A DNA stretch of 18,031 bases. It comes from Chromera velia. Lineage: Eukaryota > Sar > Chromeraceae. Position numbers and translations under genes: made by a program. Below are positions 1 through 10,000 of the stretch, one piece after another. The DNA lies in NCBI GenBank assembly GCA_018398765.1, contig JAHBMJ010002556.1, positions 1-18,031 on the forward strand. The letters run 5' to 3'. The number at the start of each line of letters is the position of its first letter. Position 1 is the first letter of the stretch. A model generated the notes under the pieces. That model searched no databases, was not told the origin of the DNA, and was given only the letters and a program-made list of their open reading frames with translations.

Positions 1-15
1 GTGTGTGTGTGAGCA

Positions 16-48
<33 letters not shown>

Positions 49-207
49 GTGTGCGTGTGTGTGCGTGTGTGTATGTGTGCGTGTGTTTTTGTGTGTGTAT
101 GTGTGTGTGTGTGTATGTGTGAGTGTGTGCGTGTGTGCGTGTGTGTATGTGTGTATGTGTGCGTGTGTTTTTGTGTGTGTATGTGTGTGTGTGTGTGTGT
201 GTGTGCA
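1..207. repeat. (GT)n microsatellite with interruptions
   Basis: About 205 bases of GTGTGT with scattered A, C and TTTT interruptions; a block of about 60 bases is itself partly duplicated (48-115 resembles 118-185). It ends about 17 bases before the CTCAG acceptor of the first methyltransferase exon, so it would form the 3' end of an upstream intron. Open frames through it (Cys/Val repeats) are meaningless. Confidence 0.95.
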
Positions 208-224
208 TGGATGGATGATCTCAG

Positions 225-425
225 ACTGAAAACCTACTTCCAAGTCCACTGGGAGCCCACGATCACGTGTCCGTACATTCAGCGAATGGGCAACAGAGGG
301 GATGGGGGTAAATGGGTTTGCAATCCCTCGGTGATGAAGGATTGGGCTCTGTTGGCAGCAGAGGCAGAGCAGGGAAGCAGGAAACCCCGGAAGATTTTGG
401 TGTACAGTCTGGGGTCGGAAAATAA
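225..425 (+). CDS. Methyltransferase exon, N-terminal half of the domain
   Basis: Reads [12 protein letters not shown] through [10 protein letters not shown] to VYSLGSEN. The 3' end is AATAA|GTCAGT, leaving two bases that join the A at 1266 to make a Lys codon, so the protein reads [16 protein letters not shown]. The 5' boundary is less certain: the nearest acceptor is CTCAG at 220-224, just after a long (GT)n tract. An in-frame ATG at 211 would instead make this a first exon. Confidence 0.72.
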
Positions 426-778
426 GTCAGTCAATCTGTCGGCCACTCAGCCTTGTCCGTCTGTCTGTCTGTCTGTCTGTCTGTCGACTCGACAGTGAGA
501 AACCTTCTTTCGTAGAATGACCGAGAGATGGATAGATAGAAAGAAAGACAGATAGATAGATAGATAGATAGATAGATAGTGAATGCGATGCGAATGCTGG
601 AGACAGAAATGCAAATCTCCCTCAAGCATGAATGAATGCAGCCTCCCTCCCTCCCTCCCTGCATGCGGGGGAATGATGCAGAAAGAACAAACCGACGTCT
701 GCTCGATCGTCTCTTTTCCTGCCTGTCTGTCTGCCTGTCTTTCTGTCCGAGGAACAACGTACAGTCTGTCTGTCTGTA

Positions 779-814
<36 letters not shown>

Positions 815-1992
815 CCTCTGTTCGTCTCTCTGTTTGAAGAAAAGGAGGGAGGACCAAAACCAGATGGTCTGTCTGTTTTCATGTATGTCTGTCTGTGTAT
901 GCATGCATGTGTCTGTGTCGCATGACTCTCTCTCTTTTTTTTAAATGGCCTGTTTGCCTGTGACTTTTCCACTCCCTGAAAAGGAGGGAGAGCGTGGATG
1001 CTGACGACAAGAAGAAAATCCGATTTTAGCTCTTTGGAAGCATGAGCGTATGGGCCCCGCGAACCTTTTTGTGCGTTGGAAGTAGGAGGTGAGGAAGAGC
1101 GGCATCGATCCGCCCTGCCCTCCCTCTCTTTGCAATGGGGATATACGCATAGACATACATGTGCATTCGGTTTTTTTTTGTCAGTATCTTCATAGAAACG
1201 TGCCTGCGTCTGCAGGAGAAATGACTGTCTCTGTATGGTTTATTTTCATTTAATGGTTTATGCAGATATGATTTTGAGGAGAGCATTCACGATTTGTTCG
1301 GAGACCTCGTGGAGATTCACACGTTCGATAGAAGTCAATACACAAAGCCCCCGCCTCCGTATATAAACTTCCACCCATGGCTCATTGCTCCTGAGACAGA
1401 GCCCATCCCTCGGTCAGCTCTCCCTCGGGGACTTCTACGGCAAGAGGAGGGGGATAGCCAGGAAGAAGAAGATGAAGAAACTGCCCTTGTATCTGAGGCA
1501 CCCACCTCCTCTGTCCCTTCCGAGGCCCTCGCAAGATCGATAGCAAAAAACGAAAACGAAGGACAGGCGAGACGGTTGCAAGGATACAAAAGCGCGGCTG
1601 CGCGAGAAAAGCTTCGCCAGCAACAGCAGCAACGGCAGCAGGCTGTCAGGCACGAAATTTCGAAAACGATCAATCAGATTCGGAAGGAGTTGGGCCACGC
1701 AGATCGAATGATTGACATTCTGAAGGTTGACATAGAGGGTTCCGAGTATGGTGCTCTGTATCCCTCCGTGAGTGGCAGCTTTTGCGGGCTGCCTGCGAAC
1801 ATGCTGTTAATGGAGACTCATGGAAAGCCAGCGAGAGAGTATGAGGCTCTGTTCAATGCCCTCACTGGTGTGTGTTCGATGGAGCTCTTCTCCAAGGAGC
1901 CGAATATTCAACACAGCGACGGGTCGGTTCTCGAGTGGGGGTTTGTGAGATTATCCTGGAAGGAGATTGAGGGGTTAGAAACAGAAAGTTAA
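225..1992 (+). CDS. METTL24/FkbM-like methyltransferase, 3' part (join 225..425, 1266..1992)
   Basis: Two spliced exons give the C-terminal 308 residues of a probable S-adenosylmethionine-dependent methyltransferase of the METTL24-like (Methyltransf_22/FkbM-type) group. The N-terminal part has the family-like stretches [10 protein letters not shown] and [10 protein letters not shown]. It continues into VYSLGSEN, the likely start of the SAM-binding fold, then [11 protein letters not shown] and EIHTFD. The second half has [15 protein letters not shown], the FkbM-type signature, followed by LLMETHG and FSKEPNIQ, and ends at a TAA (1990-1992). Substrate and location cannot be told from the sequence. 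An acidic and glutamine-rich low-complexity insert (about 1420-1655) interrupts the domain. The gene is partial: earlier exons, if any, lie left of the window. It converges on the dynein gene. The family call rests on recalled motifs, not a search. Confidence 0.8.
426..1265 (+). other. Methyltransferase intron filled with simple repeats
   Basis: An 840-base intron, GTCAGT...TGCAG. It contains (GTCT)n at 455-485, (GATA)n at 528-579, (CCCT)n near 640-660, scattered GTCT runs at 720-775, and (CT)n at 783-809. No coding sequence is recognised; the overlapping open frames on both strands are repeat translations. Confidence 0.8.
1266..1992 (+). CDS. Methyltransferase terminal exon with SAM-fold signature
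   Basis: Acceptor TTTATGCAG precedes 1266. The exon begins with one base completing a split codon, then [34 protein letters not shown], a charged insert containing QEEEDEE and a QQQQQ run, then the [19 protein letters not shown] region, LLMETHG and the C-terminal [10 protein letters not shown]. It stops at 1990-1992. The reading begins upstream of any ATG, which confirms it is an internal/terminal exon entered by splicing. Confidence 0.82.
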
Positions 1993-2589
1993 CCAAGGGG
2001 AGACCTCGACTTTAGCTTCGTGACGGCAGAAGGTAAGGCGGAGTGGGTGGGTGCACTTGTTGAGCCCTGGGCGTTGTCGCCTGAGCACTTGCTGTTGCGT
2101 GTATGCATCCGTCAAGTGCACTTCAGCGTTTTGCAATTTGAACGCGAAGGTTTTGGGGGTGGGGGAATTCATGGGGGAGGTTCGATGGTTCACTTTCGAA
2201 AAGGGTCGAGCTTGAAAGGGTCGATCGAGGATTGGGGAGGAAGGCAATGTCTTTTTCCCTTTTCTCTACATGAAACCGTTCCGAAAGAAGCGATGCCATT
2301 CATGCATCGATGTTCGGACGTTCTCTTCTTAATTGTCTAGCTTTGCATGCATTACTTCGTTTTGTCGTCTGTCGTGTTAATTCTTCACACAAGATTGAGG
2401 AGATGCCGAATTAATTCAGAGTGGACCCCATATGCACAGGTTGGTGGGGGGGAGACGGGAGATGCCTCTACCTGTGTTGCATGCCCTGAATAACACCGGT
2501 GGCGAAAATTGGGCGTGTCCGTCAGTAATTGAATGAATCAGTGAGTAAGAGTTAAGGACGGAAAGGGATCGCGATCGAACCGCGGGAGG

Positions 2590-3313
2590 GGATCTGAGAC
2601 AAGAGAAAGGAAAGTCGATCGATTTATATAAATCGTGATTGAAAGTAAGATGAAACAACCATAATTTAAGCACTTGTGGAGATGAAAAAAAAATGCGTTG
2701 ATATTCGAGATTCCGGGTATCAAATGCATGGCCAACTTGAATCCGCATTGGCATTATCCGCTGGAAAATTCGCTGGAAGATGTATTTCTTTAAAAAAAGA
2801 AAGTTTAAGAAACAAACGTGAAATTCAATTAAATCACTAATAGGATTCACTACTTGAATCAGGATTCAATCAATATAAAGGGAACGAGTGAATGCCTAGG
2901 TGACTGCTAGAGTGATTCATGATCAAATATTTTTAAAAAATATCATTTACTGGCAATTTGCTGCATTCTTTTTATGTAAGATAAAATAAGATTCTTACAT
3001 TTGTTAGGTCTTTTATTCTATATTGAGGCGTCAATTAATACTTTTTATCAAATGCCTTTTTTGGGCAAAATATGTATTTAACACTAGTTACAGTATGTTA
3101 AATTATCAATAAGTTATTATTATTCATTCAGTCTCCAAAACCTAAACATAGACCTGACTTGAAACTTCCGGTATTGCATGGTCTTCTTAGAGTCTTCTAT
3201 AGCAAGAAAACCCAGAAAAAAACTGCCTTGTGCATTACGTATCGTAAAAGTCACACAGTAAAACGCTAAAAGCTTCAAAAGTTAGAAATACGTTGATGGC
3301 GATGGCGCGTATG

Positions 3314-3347
<34 letters not shown>

Positions 3348-3600
3348 TGGGGGAACTGTTAGGGAACTGCATTTAAGATCCGTTCCTGGTATGTCCGCCT
3401 AAATTATGAAAAGTAATGTTTTTATGAAATACTGTTGTTTTGCTTATTATATACTAGATTGTATACGTTTTAATTGAGAAACAATTTTTAAGAAAAAAAA
3501 AGTAAGGTTATAAACGATTCTGCCGGAACAACATAATTAAAACATTTGATTTGTTAAATTTTGTTTGACCTCCATCATTACTATTAAGCAGTCATTTTTT
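2590..3600. other. AT-rich island of unknown origin
   Basis: This kilobase is visibly richer in A and T than everything around it and, except for one AAT run, lacks the tetranucleotide repeats found elsewhere. It contains a short perfect inverted repeat (ATGTAAGA...TCTTACAT, 2974-3000). No open frame of note, terminal inverted repeats or target duplications were recognised. It may be an old mobile-element remnant, an organelle-derived insert or simply intergenic DNA. Confidence 0.45.
3314..3345. repeat. (AAT)n trinucleotide repeat
   Basis: About ten tandem AAT/ATA units in the AT-rich island, ended by GATGG. Confidence 0.9.
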
Positions 3601-4079
3601 TCTAGCAGTTCATCGTGCTTGCATTTCTTTAAACTCCAGTCTTTTTGTGCCGCTTTTGAATGCCCCCGCCTTCCTGACTCCCCTTGATCGAAATAATTTG
3701 CAAGCCGACGGGTGCACTTCCAGGGAGAGACTGCTGCATGCACTCCGATGATCCTTCCGTGGAGAGAGTGGAGGGGCGGCTAAGATGACGTACATGCATA
3801 TGCACAAGCCAAGAAACGCACAGAAACGGAGACAGGGAAGAAGAGTCCAATTCGACGTCGAGAGCGGGTGCTTTTTCCTTGCACGGCAGGCAGGCAGGCA
3901 GAAGGTTTTCCCTTGTGCATCGAATTCTTCGTGAAGGGCACGAAGACAAGAGCAAAAACAACAAAAACCCCCCTTCCCAGCCTTCTCTTCTCTTCTCTCC
4001 TCTCCTCTCATCTCCTCTTCTTCTTGTCCGTCTCGTCTCGTTTCGTTGCCACGCTTTTTTTCCTTATTTCCTACCCTCT

Positions 4080-4235
4080 CTAATCGTCGGCCATCAGCAG
4101 AGCGACCCCTGCGAGGATCCATCGCTTCGGGTCGTCATCCAGGTCCATTCGCATGTTCGCAGTCGTCACGTACGTCGCTCCTCTCATCGAGGTCACGTAG
4201 ACAGGACACCTATACATGGTCTCCCAAGACATCTC
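4080..4235 (-). CDS. Dynein terminal exon and stop codon
   Basis: Residues 1527-1577: [51 protein letters not shown], then TAG at 4080-4082. The CPVYxTxxRGxTYV and [12 protein letters not shown] ends are characteristic of beta-class chains, and the length past them (3-4 residues) is normal. Acceptor TCCTTGCAG. Confidence 0.97.
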   Translation of the reverse strand, partial: EMSWETMYRCPVYVTSMRGATYVTTANMRMDLDDDPKRWILAGVALLMADD

Positions 4236-4456
4236 CTGCAAGGAGTCAAGCAATCAGCCAGGATTCCATCCATCCATCCATCCGCCGTTTGATTCATTCG
4301 ACCAACTCGCAAGTACACACTGACAGACACACGCGAACGTGATACGCGTACATGTGCACACAACTACCGGCAGGTACGCAGGCGTCCAGTCACCGAGACA
4401 GAAGAGGAGTCAGATTCCTAGACTACCAACATCCCCCTGAAAGAGACTGAAAGACA

Positions 4457-4516
<60 letters not shown>

Positions 4517-7005
4517 CCACCTGGTTGGTGATTGCAAAAACGTTCACAACCGGTAGTGCTGGGTGCAGTTCCTTCGGTTTGCTTTCCACAAGGTTTCCCT
4601 CAGCCCCTCCCTTTCCATCCTCCCATGTGCACCCCTCAAGGAACAACCCGTGAACATGAACACCCTGCTCGGGCTGTCCTGCGATCTCTGCGGGATCCTT
4701 CGTTGACGTCACGCGCCACCTGCCGTCATGCCATCATGTGCGGGGGGGGGGGCAAACAAAACAAGCAACGATTCATTCGGAGTGGAGTAGAGTGGAGTGA
4801 TGAAATAAAAGAAACGCGCGCGTAGAGTAAGTTCTTGTGCAGAAAAAGAAACGTCGCAGAGATCATTCACAAAACTCTGAAAAAGGCTGACTGAAGACCA
4901 AGAGAAAGAATCCTACGGTAAGCCACACGAACAAATAAACAGACAAACAAAAAGGCAGAGACTAAGGCGCATAGAACGGACAGACAGACCAAGAGACAGA
5001 CATACAAACAAAGGAGCAACGAAAGAACGGACAACCAACCAACCACACAAACAAACAAACAAACAAACAACCAAACAAACAACCAACCAACCAACCAACC
5101 AACCAACCAAACAAACAAACAAACAAACAACCACACAAACAAACAAACACACACACCTGAGGGTCATGTCATCTAGAGGCAGCCCATTGGCACGTGCGGT
5201 GACTTGGGAGACGGCTGTGAGGAATGACATCGGGTTGAACAGCCCAGAGATCCACAGGGAGGGGAGCAGATCTAGAGCCTCCGTCCAAGCTGCAATTTGC
5301 TTCACTCTCTCCAACATGTCAGCGAACCTGCGTGAGTGCGTGCAACCGCGGCAGAAGGTGAGATGAAGATACAGACGCACGCGAAGGGGAGCGGGGAGAA
5401 AGAAAGAAATGGGCCTATGCTTGTGTGCGAAATTGCAACAGGTCACCTTCCCTTCCCCGCACCTGCCTGGGGAAAGGCAAACAAACCGTGAGAGGAAGGA
5501 AGGAAGGAAGGAAAGTTTGAAGAGAGGGATATGAGAGCGAAGAAGATGCATTCAACGGTTGGCTCCACAGACCGAACGACCGACTGACTGACTGACCAGG
5601 GCCCCAGCATCTTTTTGGAGAAGTATGCTACCTTCTCCCACTCTCCATTCACTTTCCCCATGAACAGGGCGGCGCTGAGTGACTCCATGGCATCGCTGAT
5701 GTTCAGAGCACCTGAAGGTAGGCAGGCAGGCAGATAGGAAGGCAAAGGATGCATGTGCACACACACACACACACTTTTGTTCGATCGATCATGTGATGAT
5801 TGTCGGAGGATGCATGCACTTGTGGCACAGCTATATATTTAATTTCATTTCAGATCAAATACTGCTACAACGACCCACATGCACAGAGCCTGTCCAGAGA
5901 GGGGTTCACAATCAACAAGGAGCCTAGGCCTTCTTTTTGACCGACCTCCCATCCTCCCTCCCTCTTTCTCTGAGTGTGTATGCAGGCATCCGCTCGGGAT
6001 GGCGGACACCGAGCTCATTTCCCCGACACATCACAGTTCCGTAAACGAAAATTGCATGGACATGATGGAATCGTGCACTACGTGAGTTGGTTCCATGCGT
6101 GGATTAATTCTATCGATCAATTCTGAGGGAGAACGGCGATACGTTTGGAGCACGCAGGATAATTTACATATGCTTGCTCCCTCCCTCACTCACTCAGTTA
6201 CTCACCTGAGAGACCCAACTTGAGCTCCGTCAGACTTGTTCTGATTACGCTCAGCAGCGTGTTCATTCTCTCTGCCTCCTGGAGCGAGACGACGATGTAG
6301 GGAGTGAGGTCCTTCACCCTCTCCTTGATGGCTGCAATGGAGAAGTTCTCGGGAAGCCTGCCGAGGAAGTCCTCGATCATCTCCTTGATCAAGTCCTCCT
6401 TCTTCCCGCCCCCTCCACCGCCCCCGCCCCCTCCAGAAACTTCCTGCAACAATCAGACCAAAGAAGGAAGCAAGGAAACCTTTCCAAATGAATTCACATT
6501 ATTTGTGCTGAAGGTCAACCGAAATTCTTTCCGTGAGAAGAGCAGAAAGGAAAAACACCTGCTGCATGTATTTATTTGTGGGGACCGTCTTTTGACAATG
6601 TGATACCAACAGCCGAAGCAGAAACAGAAACAGAGACCGGATGTCCGCATACACGCAGCCAGAAGCGTAAGTGCACACAGGAACCTGACCTTCTTTCACC
6701 CCCCAAATGTGTGCATATACACACACACACACATACACACACAGAGAGAGGAAGAGATAGGGAGAGGGAGAGGGAGAGAGAGAGAGAGTGAGAGAGAGAG
6801 AGATGCACGCACAGCATCTTGCAGACTGAATGCCCCATCCACCCACCCACAAAAAAACGAACCTGAATTGTCGAGAAGACGAACTCAGACTGCTGAGTCA
6901 GGTACCCGATCTCCGCGTTCTGATGGAGGCCGAACATTCCCGGCGTCTCTGCTGGCAGTTTCTCCTCGATGTATTTCTGGTATGCAGGGTAGTCAAACTT
7001 TGAGC

Positions 7006-7036
<31 letters not shown>

Positions 7037-10000
7037 GCAAATCATACTCCGCCGCAACGTCTACGCACACACAGGCATATGCAGACACGATCACAGAAAC
7101 AGATGAGAGGGGGGGGGCTTGAGAGGGAGAGGACGAAGAGAAATGTCGCCTCGACTAAGGACAAAAAATTAAATGTTGAAGAATCAAGCCGCTGAGATCG
7201 ATCGAAAGTCTTCTAGTTGCCATACACACAAACAAATCATTCTCTAGAGACTGTTCCATTTTCCAAAAAAACAAGTAACGAACGAAAACAAAGACCAGAC
7301 AGACAGACGGACCTGTCCGGCGATTTGAATCCAGGTCCCAGGTTCATTCCCAGAAGGAGGTCAGGAACGACAAGGACTTCCAGGTAAGTGTTGTTCGTCC
7401 GTCTGTCCCATGCGTCTGTGATGTGACCTCCGTACATAATCTCTCCGAAAATGTACCTGCACCATGAACAGCAGACGTATGCATGCATGTTCACCACATC
7501 AAAATACTCAGAAGCCCGTCACAAGCCATTCTCAATGCACCTCCTCCGAAAAGATCTCTCTTTCTTCTTCATGCCGATCTCTCTCAACAGTCAATGGAAG
7601 GACTCAGCCACGGGGTGGGTGCACTTCTTGTCGATAAATTGATACTTGTTCATGCATTCATCCAGTTGCACGCGCATACACTCTCGCACGGTAATGTTTC
7701 ACCCTCCCATGCAGACCGACCGACCGACCGACCTGATGTCCTCGTACGGCACCTGCTCGTACTTCTCCAGGTAGTTGTGCAGCACGTCGCCGCAGATGGT
7801 CAAGTCGCCGTCGTTGAAACTGTACCCTCTGGACCACCCCCAGGTCCCAAACTTTTTCCTCCCGAGAATAAGCGAGTGGAAGAAACAGAGGGCGAACAGC
7901 ATAGCCTTGAACTCTCGGGGCTTCGAGGAGGACTCCAGACGCTCCTGCACACAATACAACGCGTGCAGGGAGGTGAAAGAATTCAGTCAAAACAAAGAAA
8001 GAAAGAAATGTCATCCACCTCTTCGAAGAGTCACCTCAAGCACAGTCACAACACCAATTCTAAAAATCCAATCAATCAACGGGTAAGTAAAGAACATCAC
8101 GACATCCTGCGTTCACACCATGCTCGTGCATGAGTACATCAACACACACACACACACACACACACACACGGTTTGTTGACTCACTAAGACTTTTCTCGAA
8201 ATCGAATACTTCCTGCCTGCTGCTGCCTGTGTGAGGGAAGAGACAAAACACCCATTTATTCGTATCAAGAAAACCTCCTTGGCCAATGTCCCCAATGACT
8301 TCTCCCTATCTGACGGCCCGACTGACAGGCGAAAATTTGGAGAAGGCTCTTCTGAGGTTTGCCTTCAAATCTTGCGGCGCCTCGTCTGCGATTTTGATGC
8401 ACTTCTGCAGGACGGACTCGGGAATGATCTGCTGGTTAGGCATCGGGGGCGGCTCCGATGAGATCACACACCTGAAGTCCTCGTGGGAGTATCTGCACAT
8501 TCATTCATTCATTCATGCATTGACTTAGGCATACAGGCAGACAGACAGTCCGGTCGAATCGAATTGAGTGACGGAGAGGAAAACTTTCATGTCGAAAGTC
8601 TTCTCAAGTAGAAAGATCGAATCGTCGATCAGGTAGGCCTTTGTGGGTGACACAAATACACAAGAAGCAAGACACAGTCAGACACCACGTTCATCCCATT
8701 GTGCGCGTGCAAAGAAAAGAAAACAAAACAAATACAAGACTATTCATACTGCACACCTATCAAGCACATTTGTGGCAACCCACTCGCTCATACAGACTGA
8801 CTGACTCTGCCACCAATTCCAGGGCCCTCTCGAAAGACTTCAGCCACGACTGCATCAGGTGGACGTTCTGCAGCATCACCCACCCGCCCTCCTTGGCGGC
8901 CTTCTCAAGAGCCAGCACGGCGATCTTCTCCTGTCCCTGTCCCATCGAGATGTTCACGAACCTGCAAAGTCATCCGTCCATCCATCCATCAGCAAAATCA
9001 CACATACGCATATTCACCAACATGTCGACAGGCCTCCTCATACATCATGCACAGATGCACACATAAGCACATGCATAAATAAACAGACTTTCTTGCATGA
9101 TGGTTGGTTCGTTGCACATGTCCTTTCCATGCACGGGTCTAGACGCAAGGAAATCAGTCAGTCGCATGGATCAGGGACGCACAGAAAAAAAACAAAAAAA
9201 ACATCCGGAAGCTCCGCAGACAGAATCGTGAGGAGAAAATATTCTCCCCCAAACACACACACAGCAGATTTCCTGCAGAGCGAGACAGGCAGACCAACCG
9301 ACCGTGCACGCACCGACAAACGCGGCCCGATCCGAGAGAGAATCCCCTCTCTATCAAAAAAACAAAAAAAGATCACATTATCGTCATGCAACTTGCCTGG
9401 CCTGAATCAATCAATCAATCACCAACATGCCAAAAAAAAAAAAAAAAACAGACGGACTTTCCATTTCCCCAAAAAAATAAAATAAACCAGACGGACTTTC
9501 CATTTCCCCCCCCNAAAAAAAAAAAAAAAAACAGACGGACGGACTTTCCATTTCAAAAAAAAAAAAAAAAACAGACGGACGGACTTTCCATTTCAAAAAA
9601 AAAAAAAAAAACAGACGGACGGACTTTCCATTTCAAAAAAAAAAAAAAAAACAGACGGACGGACTTTCCATTTCAAAAAAAAAAAAAAAAACAGACGGAC
9701 GGACTTTCCATTTCAAAAAAAAAAAAAAAAACAGACGGACGGACTTTCCATTTCAAAAAAAAAAAAAAAAACAGACGGACGGACTTTCCATTTCAAAAAA
9801 AAAAAAAAACAGACGGACGGACTTTCCATTTCCAGAGGTGCACCCCACAGACTTGGCACATCGCTCCACTGCGGGTGTGGGGTCAACCCCCGGGAACAGG
9901 ACGAAAAACATCGGGGTGAAGCAGTCCGTCTCGTTGTATGTCTCCTGCAAGCACCCACGCACGCACGCGCCTCCGGAGGTGAGCGAGTGATGCCAATCGA

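Larger units (their letters stand above)
1993..4079. other. Convergent intergenic region, no gene seen
   Basis: About 2.1 kb between the stop codons of the two convergent genes, so it should contain both 3' UTRs. No open frame here resembles a known protein. I found no AATAAA close to either stop, so 3' ends cannot be placed. Composition shifts clearly: 1993-2580 is GC-moderate, about 2590-3600 is AT-rich, and 3600-4079 returns to mixed composition with a pyrimidine-rich stretch (about 3969-4035) just past the dynein stop. Confidence 0.7.

Noticed and set aside
431-904. Minus-strand open frames with TDRQTDRQ and SIYLSIYLS repeats
   Set aside because: Translations of GTCT, GATA and CT microsatellites in the methyltransferase intron.
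2020-2340. 106-codon plus-strand open frame after the methyltransferase stop
   Set aside because: No family resemblance, Gly-rich and composition-driven; more likely 3' UTR/intergenic.
2560-2610. tRNA-like T-arm (GGTTCGATC on the minus strand)
   Set aside because: The would-be T-loop closing pair does not form and no A-box or acceptor stem is found at the right distance.
3610-4122. 170-codon minus-strand open frame overlapping the end of dynein
   Set aside because: Different frame from the conserved terminal exon, which ends at the TAG at 4080-4082; the rest is 3' UTR sequence.
7483-8133. Plus-strand 216-codon open frame
   Set aside because: Runs antisense through the dynein exon at 7733-7944 and both flanking introns; the minus strand is the conserved one.
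9448-9832. CRISPR-like regular repeat array
   Set aside because: The 40-bp units are head-to-tail with no unique spacers, in a eukaryotic intron, and derive from an exon end.
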